The notes under the pieces are model-generated. The model made no database searches. It had not been told where the DNA came from and was given only the letters and a program-made list of their open reading frames with translations. A stretch of 48,810 bases of DNA from Nocardia araoensis NBRC 100135 (GTDB lineage Bacteria; Actinomycetota; Actinomycetes; Mycobacteriales; Mycobacteriaceae). Location of the stretch: NCBI RefSeq assembly GCF_000308435.1, contig NZ_BAFR01000135.1:1-48810 (forward strand), written 5' to 3'. Each line of letters opens with the position of its first letter. Position 1 is the first letter of the stretch. Positions 9,562 through 18,611 of this stretch are shown piece after piece. The position numbers were made by a program, and so were the translations under genes.

Positions 9562-9583
9562 GGCGGGAGTTAGGTTACCCGCC
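9562..9583. promoter_or_regulatory. Inverted repeat in the mqo / hydrolase divergent region
   Basis: GGCGGG (9562-9567), ten bases (AGTTAGGTTA), then CCCGCC (9578-9583). The spacer carries TTAGGTTA, one half of an IdeR/DtxR-type box, but the other half is not recognisable. It lies 107 bases upstream of the mqo start and 153 bases upstream of the hydrolase start. It could be an operator or a promoter-proximal hairpin. The rest of the 9456-9735 gap shows no gene. Confidence 0.35.
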
Positions 9584-9735
9584 GTTCACCTATGCCCAAT
9601 TGTGCACCTCACCACGCCGCCACCCCGCAGCGAACCTGCTGATTGTGCGGAATGCGACAGAGACGATCGTCACTTCGGCGGCCGGGCGACGGCCACGGCC
9701 TGCCAGGGTTTGACACCGTCCAATAGATTGGTCGC

Positions 9736-10797
9736 GTGACGAACGAACAGTCGCTTGCCGAGCCGGTCGGCACCTCTCCGGATGGCGAAGGCTGGCGCCC
9801 CGACGTCCTTGGTCCGCACTATCAGCAGCGCACGCTTGCCCTCGGTCCCGACCCCGACGGCGAGGGCGAGGTGGTCGCCACGCTGGTGCGCTACGTGCCC
9901 TCCGGCGCCGTCGAGCAGACCGCGGGCGCGGTGCTCTACGTCCACGGCTTCACCGATTACTTCTTCCAGGAGCATCTCGCCGAGCACTTCGCCGCGCGCG
10001 GATTCCAGTTCTATGCACTCGACCTGCGCAAATGCGGACGGTCCCTGCGTGAGGGACAGACGCCGCACTATGTGACGGATCTCGCTTTCTACGACCGGGA
10101 GCTGGCGGAGTCGCTGCGCATCGTCCGGGCCGAGACCGGCGCTCCCGTCGTGATCAACGCCCATTCCACCGGTGGCCTGGTGGTGTCGCTGTGGCTGGAT
10201 CGGCTCAACCGCGCGCAGGGCACGGCCGCCGCGGGTATCACCGGCGTCGTGCTCAACAGCCCGTGGTTCGACCTGCAGGGCCCCGCCTACTACCGGAGCA
10301 TCGGCACGCCGATCATCAAGGCGGTCGGACGGTTCCGGAAGATGGTCGAGCTGCCCGGCGGCAAGGTCAGCACCTACGGCGACAGCCTGCACCACTCGGT
10401 GTCGGGTGCGTGGGATTACAACCTGGATTGGAAACCGCTGCAGGGCTTCCCGGTCCGGCTCGGCTGGCTGCGCGCCATCCGCAACGGCCATGCTCAGCTG
10501 CACCAGGGCCTCGACATCGGGGTGCCCTCGCTGATTCTGCGTTCCCGGATGACGAAGTTCGCCAAGCAGTACGGTCCCGCCGTGGACGTGGCCGACGCGG
10601 TGCTCGACGTCAAGCAGATCCAGCGCTGGTCGGGCTGCCTGGGCGACCGCACCAACATGGTGCCGATCGACGGCGCCAAGCACGACGTGTTCCTGTCCGG
10701 CCCGGAGCCGCTGGCCCAGGCGTTCCGCGAGCTCGACAGCTGGCTCGACTGGCTCGCGGACTACCAGGCCGGGAAATCACCAGAGGCTGGTGCGTAG
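9736..10797 (+). CDS. Alpha/beta hydrolase (lysophospholipase-like)
   Basis: 353-residue serine hydrolase of the monoacylglycerol lipase/lysophospholipase branch. Seen: the oxyanion strand VLYVHGFTDYFFQ near residue 66 (HGF), the YALDLRKCGRS segment, and the nucleophile elbow NAHSTGG with Ser144. A plausible catalytic Asp (CLGDRTNMV) and His (GAKHDVFLSG) follow near the C-terminus. No signal peptide or membrane segment, so it is probably cytosolic. The GTG start at 9736 is the first in frame. The gene converges with the one at 10777-11340 and overlaps it by 21 bases at the 3' ends. Substrate is not predictable from sequence. Confidence 0.88.
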   Translation: MTNEQSLAEPVGTSPDGEGWRPDVLGPHYQQRTLALGPDPDGEGEVVATLVRYVPSGAVEQTAGAVLYVHGFTDYFFQEHLAEHFAARGFQFYALDLRKCGRSLREGQTPHYVTDLAFYDRELAESLRIVRAETGAPVVINAHSTGGLVVSLWLDRLNRAQGTAAAGITGVVLNSPWFDLQGPAYYRSIGTPIIKAVGRFRKMVELPGGKVSTYGDSLHHSVSGAWDYNLDWKPLQGFPVRLGWLRAIRNGHAQLHQGLDIGVPSLILRSRMTKFAKQYGPAVDVADAVLDVKQIQRWSGCLGDRTNMVPIDGAKHDVFLSGPEPLAQAFRELDSWLDWLADYQAGKSPEAGA

Positions 10798-11340
10798 GAC
10801 GATCTCGGTGGCCAGCTCGTGGTCGGCTTCGGTGGCCACGCTGGTGACGTCGACCTCGACCACCCGGAATTCGCCGTAGACGAACCGGCCCGACGCGTCG
10901 GCCACCGAGCGCGGCAGATTCTTCGTCACCAGCAACGTGGTGGGGACCTCGACCGGGCCGGTGGCCGCGTCCGCGACCGCTCCGTCGGCGCCGGGCGTCG
11001 CCGGGTGGCCGCGATCGGCCACGACCAGGCTCTGGAAGCGTCCGAAACCGCCTGCGCACGCCTGCCAGGCCAGCACGGCGCCCGCGCCGCACCCGGCCAC
11101 GTTCACCCAGGGCAGCCCCAGCTCGTCGAGGATCGCGGTCACACCGGCCGCGTCGAGGCCCTCGATCGACTCCACCGCGAAGGTGCGCAGATCCGAGTTG
11201 TGCAGGCGGGCGCACACCTGGTCGAAGACGTCCACGGGCTCGCCCGCGTCGGGCAGCAGCAGCACACTGTGCCGGGATTCCGGCCCGTCGATCCGCACGG
11301 TCCACGCGCGGTCACCCACCGTGATCTGCCGAGATTCCAT
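10777..11340 (-). CDS. Degenerate alpha/beta-hydrolase-fold protein
   Basis: 187-residue protein that follows the alpha/beta hydrolase plan: VLLLPDAGEPVDVFDQV (oxyanion strand), FAVESIEGLDAAGV, then NVAGCGAGAVLAWQACA where the nucleophile elbow should be, and SLVVADRG. The elbow reads GCGAG, so the nucleophile position is Gly rather than Ser/Cys/Asp. The protein is also short (typical active members are 250 or more). It is likely non-catalytic or a binding protein; alternatively Cys could serve, but its register is off by one. ATG start at 11338-11340. Confidence 0.7.
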   Translation of the reverse strand: MESRQITVGDRAWTVRIDGPESRHSVLLLPDAGEPVDVFDQVCARLHNSDLRTFAVESIEGLDAAGVTAILDELGLPWVNVAGCGAGAVLAWQACAGGFGRFQSLVVADRGHPATPGADGAVADAATGPVEVPTTLLVTKNLPRSVADASGRFVYGEFRVVEVDVTSVATEADHELATEIVLRTSLW

Positions 11341-11396
11341 GCCGATTCACGCTACACGGCTCACGGCGCGGTGGCGGCGGGTCGGGGGTGGCGGAA

Positions 11397-11789
11397 TCAG
11401 GCGAGCAGGCGCATCCCGGCCCGCTCACCTGCATTGTGATCGAAGGTGACGGTCAGCTCACACCCGGCCTCCTGGCCGAGCTGCTGGATCAGCGCGTCGG
11501 CGAAGTCGGCGCCGTCGGCTGCCCGGCGCAGCGCCTGGCGCACGGTGTCGGCGCGCTCCACCACGATCTCGCTCGAATCGAGCAGCCCGAGCAGCACGTC
11601 GGTGACCGCTTCGGGGTCCTGTTTGTAGCCGCGGCGCAGCACCCAGTGGATCTCGGCGAGCACGATCATCGTGACGTAGCCGGGTTTGCTCTCGCTGAGC
11701 CCGTCGATCACCTGATTGGCCCGGGCGGACTGCTCCGGGTCGTCCTGGGTGAGGTAGCGGATCAGCACGTTCGCGTCCAGGCCGATCAT
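11397..11789 (-). CDS. vapC: PIN-domain ribonuclease toxin, VapC-like
   Basis: 130-residue PIN-domain protein. Acidic metal-binding residues are in place: Asp5 (MIGLDANVLIRYL), Glu46 (VLAEIHWVL), Asp95/Asp98 (GADFADALI) and Asp117 (TFDHNAG), the Mg-dependent RNase site of VapC toxins. Start ATG overlaps the antitoxin stop (ATGA at 11786-11789), the coupling typical of toxin-antitoxin operons. RNA target unknown. Intactness of all active-site positions suggests a working toxin. Confidence 0.9.
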   Translation of the reverse strand: MIGLDANVLIRYLTQDDPEQSARANQVIDGLSESKPGYVTMIVLAEIHWVLRRGYKQDPEAVTDVLLGLLDSSEIVVERADTVRQALRRAADGADFADALIQQLGQEAGCELTVTFDHNAGERAGMRLLA

Positions 11790-12031
11790 CGCGCCTTCCC
11801 TTCCACCACGTTGCCCGCGATGGCCTCGTTCATCTCGGCGAGGCCGATCGGCGAGCCGGACCAGCCGACGATGCCCTTCAGCGACTTGATCGTGCGCGTT
11901 TCGGGCACCAGTTCGTAGGTGCCGTTGGGAGTGGGGACGAAGGCGACCCGCACTCCGGTGCGCAATCCCATCGCCACACGCACGTCGATCGGGATGGTGA
12001 TCTGCCCCTTACTGGTCACCGTCGCCGACAC
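11786..12031 (-). CDS. vapB: AbrB/MazE-type antitoxin, VapB-like
   Basis: About 81 residues, beginning with a swapped-hairpin AbrB DNA-binding fold (VTSKGQITIPIDVRVAMGLRTG) and ending with an acidic/hydrophobic tail (GLAEMNEAIAGNVVEGKAR) suited to cover the toxin active site. The frame is open to 12094, but GAGGGGG lies seven bases before the GTG at 12029-12031, giving the N-terminus VSATVTSKG that matches the family; the longer start would add an unrelated basic stretch. Forms an operon with the PIN toxin and probably represses it by binding the upstream inverted repeat. Confidence 0.87.
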   Translation of the reverse strand: MSATVTSKGQITIPIDVRVAMGLRTGVRVAFVPTPNGTYELVPETRTIKSLKGIVGWSGSPIGLAEMNEAIAGNVVEGKAR

Positions 12032-12106
12032 CACGTTGCCCCCTCGGCTGTTGGGCCTCTTCTCCGCCGCCATCATCCTCGCACCCGACCACACTCGGTC
12101 GACCCA

Positions 12107-12145
12107 GCCTTACCTGGAGCCGAATTCCTTACTGCAAGGTAAGGC
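12107..12145. promoter_or_regulatory. GCCTTACCT / AGGTAAGGC inverted repeat
   Basis: A perfect 9-base inverted repeat (12107-12115 and 12137-12145) with a 21-base spacer; a further direct copy of the CCTTAC core lies in the spacer (12127-12132). It sits 76-114 bases upstream of the vapB start and 16 bases downstream of the cobQ stop. Two roles fit: an autoregulatory operator for the AbrB-type antitoxin, or a cobQ terminator. The repeated CCTTAC core favours an operator. Confidence 0.5.
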
Positions 12146-12160
12146 GCGAGGTGGCTTCCG

Positions 12161-13699
12161 TCAACCGATACGGTCGCCCGCGAGCATCACGTCGGTGGCC
12201 AGGATCGGCAGGCCGGCGGGCACACCGTCGTCGAGCAGGCGCTCGAGCGCGGCGAGGTCGAGATGGTCTTCGATCAGATCGGCCAGCAGATCCAGTTGCG
12301 CGGCGCGCACCGTCGCGACCGAGACATGCTCGGCCACAATGAAGCCCGATCGTCCGGCCGCGGCGGCGACCGCGCGCAGCCACCCGCGGCGGAAATCGTC
12401 GGACTCGAGCAACCCGTGCAGGTGGGTGCCCCACACCGCGCCGCGAACGCTGCCCTCCGGCTCGCCGTCGACGGTGAGCCATGCCGGGTCGCCGCGGTGC
12501 GTGACGCGGCCGTGATGGATCTCGTAGCCGCGCACGGCGACTCCCCCGGCGTCCCCCGCGCTGCGGCGCAACACCTTCGACTCGGCGAAATCGACGGTCA
12601 GGTCGAGTAGCCCGAGTCCGTCCACCGCACCGGCGCCGGACTCGACGCGGTCGAGAATGCGGGTGCCGAGCATCTGATATCCGCCGCACACGCCCAGGAT
12701 CGGCCCGCCCGCGGCGGCGCGTGCCACCAGCGCGTCGGCGATGCCGGTACGCCGCAACCACCGCAGATCCGACACCGTCGCCTTACTGCCGGGCACCACC
12801 ACCAGATCGGCATCCGCCAGCCGGGACGGCTCCGTCACCCAGCGCACCGCAACGCCGGGTTCGCAGGCCAGCGCCTCGACGTCGGTGGAGTTGGAGATGC
12901 GCGGCAGCCGGATCGCGGCGACGGTCAGCCATTCGTCGCCCACCGGGGGCCGAGGGCGGCCCACCGGCGCGTCGGCGAGGGTGCCCAGCGAGTCCTCCGC
13001 ATCGATCCACAGGTCCTCGGCATACGGCAGCACGCCGAGGGTGGGGCGGCCGGTGAGTTCGGTGAGACGCTCCAGCCCCGGCCGTAGCAGCTCCACCGCG
13101 CCGCGGAACTTGTTGACGATGAAACCCGAGATCAGTTGCTGGTCTTCGGGTTCAAGGATGGCGACGGTACCGAACAGGTGGGCGAGCACGCCGCCGCGAT
13201 CGATATCCCCGACCAGCAGCACCGGCAGCCGCGCGGCGCGCGCGAGACCCATGTTCGCCAGATCCGTAGCGCGCAGGTTGATCTCGGCGGGCGATCCGGC
13301 GCCTTCGCAGACGACCACGTCGAATTCGGCGCGCAGCGCGGCGAGTTCCGCGGCCACCACCTCGCGCAAATCCCGACGATGCCGGAAGTAGTCTTCGGCG
13401 CCGACCGTGCCGATCGCCTTGCCCCGCACCACCAGCTGGGAACGGCGGTCGCTGCCGGGCTTGAGCAGGACCGGATTGAACCGCACGCTCGGCTCCAGCC
13501 CGCACGCCTGGGCCTGCAACGCCTGCGCCCGCCCGATCTCCCCGCCGTCGAGCGTGACCACGGAGTTGTTGGACATGTTCTGCGCCTTGAACGGCGCGAC
13601 CCGCACACCGCGCCGCGCCAGCATCCGGCAGATCCCGGCCACGACGACGCTCTTGCCCGCGTCCGAGGTCGTCCCCGCGACCAGCAGCGCGCCTTTCAT
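12161..13699 (-). CDS. cobQ: Cobyric acid synthase
   Basis: 512-residue amidotransferase, standard length, that amidates four carboxyls of adenosylcobyrinic acid a,c-diamide to give adenosylcobyric acid. Seen: N-terminal P-loop-like [14 protein letters not shown] (residues 9-22), the family signature KAQNMSNNS near 38, VGDIDRGGV, and a C-terminal class I glutaminase domain with nucleophile Cys in GVCGGYQML and catalytic His in WGTHLHG. ATG start at 13697-13699. It lies 7.7 kb from the cobO-cobB cluster on the same strand, with unrelated genes between. The final residues (LAGDRIG) run close to the putative vapB operator. Confidence 0.96.
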   Translation of the reverse strand: MKGALLVAGTTSDAGKSVVVAGICRMLARRGVRVAPFKAQNMSNNSVVTLDGGEIGRAQALQAQACGLEPSVRFNPVLLKPGSDRRSQLVVRGKAIGTVGAEDYFRHRRDLREVVAAELAALRAEFDVVVCEGAGSPAEINLRATDLANMGLARAARLPVLLVGDIDRGGVLAHLFGTVAILEPEDQQLISGFIVNKFRGAVELLRPGLERLTELTGRPTLGVLPYAEDLWIDAEDSLGTLADAPVGRPRPPVGDEWLTVAAIRLPRISNSTDVEALACEPGVAVRWVTEPSRLADADLVVVPGSKATVSDLRWLRRTGIADALVARAAAGGPILGVCGGYQMLGTRILDRVESGAGAVDGLGLLDLTVDFAESKVLRRSAGDAGGVAVRGYEIHHGRVTHRGDPAWLTVDGEPEGSVRGAVWGTHLHGLLESDDFRRGWLRAVAAAAGRSGFIVAEHVSVATVRAAQLDLLADLIEDHLDLAALERLLDDGVPAGLPILATDVMLAGDRIG

Positions 13700-13733
13700 C
13701 GCGGGCCGGTCTGCCTGCGCACGGCCGGGCCGG

Positions 13734-14597
13734 TCACGGGAGGGTCAGGATCTCGGCCCCGGACTCGGTGACGACCAAGGTGTGCTCGAACTGCGCCGTC
13801 CACTTGCGGTCCTTGGTCACCACGGTCCAGCCGTCGTCCCAGATCTCGTAGTCGATGCCGCCGAGGTTGATCATCGGCTCGATGGTGAACGTCATGCCCG
13901 GTTCGATGACGGTCTCCACCGCGGGCTGGTCGTAGTGCAGCACCACCAGCCCGCTGTGGAAGGTCGGGCCGACGCCGTGGCCGGTGAAGTCGCGCACCAC
14001 GCCGTAGCCGAACCGGTTGGCGTAGGACTCGATGACGCGGCCGATCACATTGAGCGCCCGGCCGGGCCGCACCGCTTTGATGGCCCGCATGGTGGCCTCC
14101 TCGGTCCGCTCGACCAGCAGGCGCACCTCCTCGTCGACGTCACCGGCGAGGAAGGTCTTGTTGGTGTCGCCGTGCACGCCGTCGATATAGGCGGTGACGT
14201 CGATGTTGACGATGTCACCGTCCTCGATCACGGTGGAGTCCGGGATGCCGTGGCAGATGACCTCGTTCAGCGAGGTGCAGCACGACTTCGGGAAACCCTT
14301 GTAACCGAGGGTCGACGGGTAGGCGCCGTGGTCGCACATGTACTCGTGCGCGATGCGGTCCAGCTCGTCGGTGGTGACGCCGGGCGCGACCGCCTTACCC
14401 GCCTCTTCCAGCGCCTGCGCGGCGATCTTGCCCGCGATGCGCATCTTCTCGATCGTCTCGGCGGTCTGCACCCAGGGCTCGCGCCCCTCGTTGGCGGTCC
14501 TCTTCCACGCGTATTCCGGGCGCTCGATGGTGCGCGGGACTTCGCGGGTGGGCGACAGCGTTCCGGGGACGAGGGGCTTGCGGGTGCGGACAGACAT
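13734..14597 (-). CDS. map: Methionine aminopeptidase, type I
   Basis: 287 residues from ATG 14595-14597; the frame is open to 14648 but the sequence before MSVRTRKPL is not family-like. Removes N-terminal Met from new proteins. The metal ligands are all visible: Asp pair in [19 protein letters not shown] context, His in TGHGVG, Glu in FTIEPM, Glu in QFEHT. The roughly 40-residue N-terminal extension ([18 protein letters not shown]) is typical of the longer actinobacterial MetAP1c form. It ends 34 bases upstream of the cobQ start and is co-directional with it. Confidence 0.95.
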   Translation of the reverse strand: MSVRTRKPLVPGTLSPTREVPRTIERPEYAWKRTANEGREPWVQTAETIEKMRIAGKIAAQALEEAGKAVAPGVTTDELDRIAHEYMCDHGAYPSTLGYKGFPKSCCTSLNEVICHGIPDSTVIEDGDIVNIDVTAYIDGVHGDTNKTFLAGDVDEEVRLLVERTEEATMRAIKAVRPGRALNVIGRVIESYANRFGYGVVRDFTGHGVGPTFHSGLVVLHYDQPAVETVIEPGMTFTIEPMINLGGIDYEIWDDGWTVVTKDRKWTAQFEHTLVVTESGAEILTLP

Positions 14598-14810
14598 AGC
14601 GAACAGCGTAATCGGCGGACCGCGCCGATGCCGAGGGCCAGGGGACACGGGGCGGATCGAGGGGCACCGCGCTCATTGGTACACCCTCGGAACGAGTCCA
14701 TCTCCGGCACGTCGGCGTAGGCGACACCCGAGCGAGTAATTCGGCCGACCGCGTCCCCGTCCACATAAGATCATCTGTCGACCGAAAGCCCTCTTCCGGT
14801 GGGAGTGAAA

Positions 14811-15515
14811 ATGGCCACTGAACCAGCTTCTCCACCGCACCGAGACAGAAACGAAACGGCATCGTCGCCCGAGCTCCCCGCCGACCGGTCCGATGAAAAC
14901 TCCACGACCGCGTCGGCCACGCAAGAGGACGTGCACCCGCGCGAGGCGGACGCGACCACCAGAAGTGGCCGCTACGCGCTCATAGCAGCCCTGTGCGCTG
15001 CACTCATCTCCAGCATCGTGTCGGCGTCGGCGGCCGTGTACGTCACGGTGAACAAGGCGGACAGAGACCAGCAACTCGCGCTGATACAGGTGACTCGCGA
15101 GAATCGCCAAAAGTCATACTACGAATTTCTCGCCAGCACTTTCGATTTCGTGGAGCAGACGGGGAAAATGGCCGGTCTTCTTCGCGTGGACAACCTCGAC
15201 GGCTTCCGCTCCGCGACAATCGTTTTCAGCCAGCGCTTGAACAAGTTCATGTCCACTCTCTATGTCGCCTCCATGACATCCAGCGAAGACATGATCCACC
15301 TGTTGGCCAAATTCCCCGAAGAGACCAAAGAATTGCTGGACGAACACTACATGCCCTTCGTACAGAAACACACGACCACAACGGACGCCCCTTCCGACAG
15401 CGATGAACGGAAGCGCGACAGCGCGGCCCTCGATACGGTGCTCATGAATTTCATCAACAAGCTCGACTCCATGGTGAGCGACTTCATCGATCAGGGCCGC
15501 AAGGACCTCGGTTAG
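14811..15515 (+). CDS. Single-pass membrane protein of unknown function
   Basis: 234 residues from ATG 14811, preceded by GGGAG at six bases; a GTG four codons upstream (14799) is a poorer choice because it overlaps that site. A charged, Ser/Thr/Asp-rich cytosolic N-terminus of about 55 residues is followed by one membrane helix (YALIAALCAALISSIVSASAAVYV) and an all-helical, charged soluble domain of about 150 residues with several FxxxF/LxxL heptad-like stretches. No family recognised. Base composition is lower in GC than its neighbours, and codon use is less biased, which may indicate acquisition. Divergent from map, convergent with nothing. Confidence 0.75.
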   Translation: MATEPASPPHRDRNETASSPELPADRSDENSTTASATQEDVHPREADATTRSGRYALIAALCAALISSIVSASAAVYVTVNKADRDQQLALIQVTRENRQKSYYEFLASTFDFVEQTGKMAGLLRVDNLDGFRSATIVFSQRLNKFMSTLYVASMTSSEDMIHLLAKFPEETKELLDEHYMPFVQKHTTTTDAPSDSDERKRDSAALDTVLMNFINKLDSMVSDFIDQGRKDLG

Positions 15516-15572
15516 CCCGGCGACGCGATCACGCCGCCGACACCACACTCCCGATCCCCATACCATGGCCTC

Positions 15573-16196
15573 GTGTCCGCATTACCCCTGATCTTCACCG
15601 CGGGCTGGGCCAGCGGCGTGAACGCCTACGCGGTGGTCTTGCTCCTCGGGCTCTTGGGCCGAGTCGGAGTCGCCGATGCGGTGCCGGAAGGCTTGCAGCG
15701 CACCGATGTCCTGATCGCGGCGGCGGTGCTGTTCCTCATCGAGGCCGTGGCGGACAAGATCCCGTATCTCGACTCGTTCTGGGACGCCGTGCACACCGTG
15801 GTGCGGCCGATCTCGGGAGCCGTGGTCGCGGCGCTGCTCGCCGGACAGGACGGTTCGCTGCCACAACTCGCCGCGGGCGCGGTCGGCGGTACGGCCGCGC
15901 TGGTCAGCCACCTGGTGAAGGCCGGAACGCGCATGGCCGTCAACACTTCCCCCGAGCCCGTCAGCAACATCGTGGTCAGCACCGCCGAGGACGTGACCGT
16001 CGCCGGCGTGGTCACCCTGGCGGTGTTCCACCCCGTGGCGGCGGCAGTGGTCGCGGCGGCGCTGCTCGTCATCGGCCTGGCGCTGGTGTACTTCTGCGCG
16101 AGCCGGATCCGTCGCTATCTGCGCCGTCGGCGCGCCCGCCGCGCTGCGCGCACCGGCGACCGGATCGCAGTCGCTGAACAATTGCCACGCAGATGA
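15573..16196 (+). CDS. DUF4126 family membrane protein
   Basis: 207-residue integral membrane protein with four or five hydrophobic segments: AYAVVLLLGLLGRVGVA, VLIAAAVLFLIEAVADKIPYLDS, the SGAVVAALLAG stretch, and VAAAVVAAALLVIGLALVYF near the end, followed by a strongly basic tail (RRRRARRAAR). The central VADKIPYLDSFWDAVHTVVRPISGA is the recognisable DUF4126 signature. GTG start at 15573; no clear ribosome site, and TACCAT a few bases upstream could be a -10 for a leaderless message. Function unknown. Followed 11 bases later by a hairpin. Confidence 0.85.
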   Translation: MSALPLIFTAGWASGVNAYAVVLLLGLLGRVGVADAVPEGLQRTDVLIAAAVLFLIEAVADKIPYLDSFWDAVHTVVRPISGAVVAALLAGQDGSLPQLAAGAVGGTAALVSHLVKAGTRMAVNTSPEPVSNIVVSTAEDVTVAGVVTLAVFHPVAAAVVAAALLVIGLALVYFCASRIRRYLRRRRARRAARTGDRIAVAEQLPRR

Positions 16197-16206
16197 GTCC
16201 GTCACG

Positions 16207-16239
16207 GGCGTGCCGCGCCAGTCGACCACGCGGCACGCC
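16207..16239 (+). terminator. Hairpin terminator after the DUF4126 gene
   Basis: GGCGTGCCGCG (16207-16217) pairs perfectly with CGCGGCACGCC (16229-16239) around an 11-base loop, 11 bases after the stop codon. No T-tract. The following 160 bases up to the convergent DUF4254 gene show no other feature. Confidence 0.7.
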
Positions 16240-16399
16240 GGGCGGGGCGCCCCGTTGCGCCCGCCGTCACTGTGCCGGCGACAAGAGCGCCCGATTGGAG
16301 CCACTGATCGCGGGACTCGACACCGGGACGTCGCCATTCGGACGAGCGACGCTGCGGGGCAGTGTCACTATCGCGGACGAGACCACCCTCGCGACGAAC

Positions 16400-16843
16400 T
16401 CACTGTTCGGGCAAACGGCGGCGGCCACCGGCCACGTCGGTTACCAGGTCAGTGTACCCGTCGACGAGTTCGGCCAGTTGATACCAATGTTTGTGGGTGT
16501 TGTCGCTACGCCCGCCCTCGGTGTGGATGACCTGATTGGCATCCACCCAGCTACGCGCCATCCGGTCCACCACGGCGCCCAGGCTTTCGGTGTGCAGCGA
16601 GGACCCGTTGCGATGTTGCGGGATCTCCTGCGCGACCCACTCGTTGATGTCGTCGACCAGTTCGCGACGACGACAGTCGATTTCGGCGATGAGTGCGGCG
16701 TCCACCACCTGCGCGCGGCGCTGGTGCAACTCGGCGAGCGCGTGTGCGGACCGCAGCAGTTCCCGGTCTTGGAAACGCCGTCCCTGGAAAGCACACAACA
16801 ATTGCGGCGCGGTCGGTAAGGCGCCGACCGTCGGCGCGCTCAC
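16400..16843 (-). CDS. DUF4254 domain protein, copy 1
   Basis: 147 residues. Contains the DUF4254 signature: LAELHQRRAQVVDAALIAEIDCRRRELVD is the helical N-half (quoted in part), then DINEWV, LHTESLGAVVDRMA and the C-terminal LAELVDGYTDLVTDVAGGRRRLPEQ. GTG start at 16841-16843 chosen because CGGAG lies seven bases before it and because PTAPQLLCAFQG then aligns with the N-termini of copies 2 and 3; another GTG is two codons upstream. No signal peptide. Function unknown. Two more paralogues lie in this window (29371-29823 and 35656-36084), all on the minus strand. Confidence 0.8.
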   Translation of the reverse strand: MSAPTVGALPTAPQLLCAFQGRRFQDRELLRSAHALAELHQRRAQVVDAALIAEIDCRRRELVDDINEWVAQEIPQHRNGSSLHTESLGAVVDRMARSWVDANQVIHTEGGRSDNTHKHWYQLAELVDGYTDLVTDVAGGRRRLPEQ

Positions 16844-17308
16844 CGCCACACTCCGAGTTGACCCGACCCCAACGCTCTTTGTACCAACATGATTGGCTCT
16901 CGATTCGGTTATCCCGGCCATCGGAAGGGTTGTCACAACTAGGCTAGCTGGATCATGCACGTACAGATGCAAGAACGCAAGATTGCGTCTGCATATCTGC
17001 GGTCAAGGGCTCCTTACGCCACGTGGACGCTCAGAGCAGACCGGTCGCAACCTTTTTCGGCTCGCCGACCGAGCGCTTACGGCGCCCGGTCGGCGGTGAT
17101 GAGGACCCGCGTCCGTTCCCGACTTCCGGTCATTTTCGCCGCCCGGTTACCAGCTACGGGCACGAATTCGCCCACCGCTATGGACTTTCGGTTGCCGAAA
17201 GTGTGCTACCGATCTTCCCTTGACCGGCGAAGAGCCCTTATCGGAAACACCGCCCAGTCAACCGATACTCGAGCGTCGCACCGACGCTCAGCCACTCGCC
17301 GGCTATGT
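16844..17308. other. Intergenic region with imperfect inverted repeat, no gene seen
   Basis: 465 bases upstream of DUF4254 copy 1. No open frame here has a ribosome site or recognisable product. An imperfect inverted repeat occupies about 16964-16999: CAGATGCAAGAACGCA pairs with TGCGTCTGCATATCTG with small bulges around a short centre. It is 121 bases upstream of the DUF4254 start and may be an operator or hairpin. The rest shows nothing I can name. Confidence 0.4.
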
Positions 17309-17689
17309 TCACAACTGGGTCACAGCGGCGAGCAACATGAGCGCGGGCAGCGCGCCCTGCACCACCGCGCCCCTGGCGAACCGGCGGTCGTGCGCCACCA
17401 GCACCACCGCCGCGGCCAGCATCGACCCGCAGCCGGCGAGCACCAGCGCCCATCCCGCCTCCGGGACGGTCCGCAGGACGGCCACGCCGACCAGTGTCGT
17501 CACCGCGAGAAACAGGTTGTAGAAGCCCTGATTGAACGCCCATGGCCGAGCCGTGGGCAGTTCGGCTTCGGAAACCCGGAAGACACCCTCGTGCACCTTG
17601 GAGTCGCCGAAACGCACGGACTCCATGACGAAGATGGCGACATGGAGCACGGCGGCCGCAGCCGCCGACACCTGTACGACCCAGAGCAT
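17309..17689 (-). CDS. DUF1304 family membrane protein
   Basis: 126-residue protein with four predicted membrane helices (VSAAAAAVLHVAIFVME, NQGFYNLFLAVTTLVGVAVL, WALVLAGCGSMLAAAVVLVA, VVQGALPALMLLAAVTQL). The NQGFYNLFLA motif and the F-x-x-x-E-x-x-R-F segment near residue 20-30 are characteristic of DUF1304. The ATG at 17687-17689 is preceded by GAGGAGG four bases away, a strong ribosome site. Function unknown. It is followed, in the same direction as the amidohydrolase at 17782, by a 92-base gap, so the two may be co-transcribed. Confidence 0.85.
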   Translation of the reverse strand: MLWVVQVSAAAAAVLHVAIFVMESVRFGDSKVHEGVFRVSEAELPTARPWAFNQGFYNLFLAVTTLVGVAVLRTVPEAGWALVLAGCGSMLAAAVVLVAHDRRFARGAVVQGALPALMLLAAVTQL

Positions 17690-17781
17690 TCGACCTCCTC
17701 ACGGTACGCGCCGGGGAATCCTATGGCCCGAGCCGCGGAACGTCGCGCAACACACGGCCGACACGCCGCCGCGCGCACCGG

Positions 17782-18594
17782 TCAGGCCAGCCCGAAGACC
17801 CGTCGAGCATTGCCGGCCAGATACAGCTCGCGGGTCTCGTCATCGAGACCGAGAGCGGCGAGGCCGTCGAGCGCGTGCTGCGGGAAGATCATCGGATAAT
17901 TCGTGCCGAACAGCACCTTGCGGCGACCGCTCCCTGACTTCAGGTAGGACACCAGTTCCGCGGGAAGACGTTTCGTCGTGTACGCCGAGGTGTCGATGAC
18001 GACGTTCTCGTGCTTGCGCGCTACCGCGATCATCTCCTCGGTCCACGGATAGCCGATGTGTCCGCAGACGATCGTCAACTCCGGGAAGTCGAGCGCGACC
18101 TGATCGATGTACGGGATGGGTCGCCCCGGCTCCGACGGGCGCAGCGGTCCCGTGTGCCCCACTTGCGTGCAGAACGGGATCCCCGACTCGACACACGCCG
18201 CGAACAGCGGATAGAAGCGCCGATCGGTCGGCGGTACCTCCCATAGCCACGGAAGCACCCGCAGCGCCTTGAATCCCTGGTCCACGCGCCTGCGCAATTC
18301 CCGCACCGCGTCCATCGGCCTGCGCAGATCCACGGACGCGACAGGAAGCAGGCGCTCCGGCTCCTCGGCCGCCCAGGCCGCGACCTCGTCGTTGGAGATG
18401 AGGACGCCTTCCGGCGCGTGCCAGGCGGAGATGAGCGCTCGGTCGACGCCGGCGGCGTCCATCGCGTCGAGCGTGAACGACAGCGGGACCTCGTCGGTCG
18501 GGATCACGGCTCCGGTCCACCGCCGCAGCGAGGCGAACATGTCGTGGGCGAGGAATCGCCGGGTCGGATGTTGCGCCCAGACGTCGATGGTCAT
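17782..18594 (-). CDS. Amidohydrolase family protein (ACMSD-like)
   Basis: 270-residue TIM-barrel metal-dependent hydrolase or decarboxylase of the amidohydrolase-2 type. Seen: LDAMDAAGVDRALISAW, EPERLLPVASVDLRRP, the QGFKALRVLPWLWEVPP barrel strand, FCTQVGHTG with a candidate His ligand, IVCGHIGYPWTEEM with a second His, and VLFGTNYPM where an Asp is more usual (the position reads GTN rather than GSD). The canonical N-terminal HxH is not present as such (AQHPTRRFLAHD is the nearest). ATG start 18592-18594; upstream frame extension to 18672 does not look like protein. An inverted repeat lies just upstream. Confidence 0.82.
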   Translation of the reverse strand: MTIDVWAQHPTRRFLAHDMFASLRRWTGAVIPTDEVPLSFTLDAMDAAGVDRALISAWHAPEGVLISNDEVAAWAAEEPERLLPVASVDLRRPMDAVRELRRRVDQGFKALRVLPWLWEVPPTDRRFYPLFAACVESGIPFCTQVGHTGPLRPSEPGRPIPYIDQVALDFPELTIVCGHIGYPWTEEMIAVARKHENVVIDTSAYTTKRLPAELVSYLKSGSGRRKVLFGTNYPMIFPQHALDGLAALGLDDETRELYLAGNARRVFGLA

Positions 18595-18611
18595 GCGCGG
18601 ATTCTGACATA

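Noticed and set aside
9562..9583. Full IdeR box upstream of mqo
   Set aside because: Only the TTAGGTTA half matches; about 11 of 19 positions fit, too weak to call, so listed as a generic inverted repeat.
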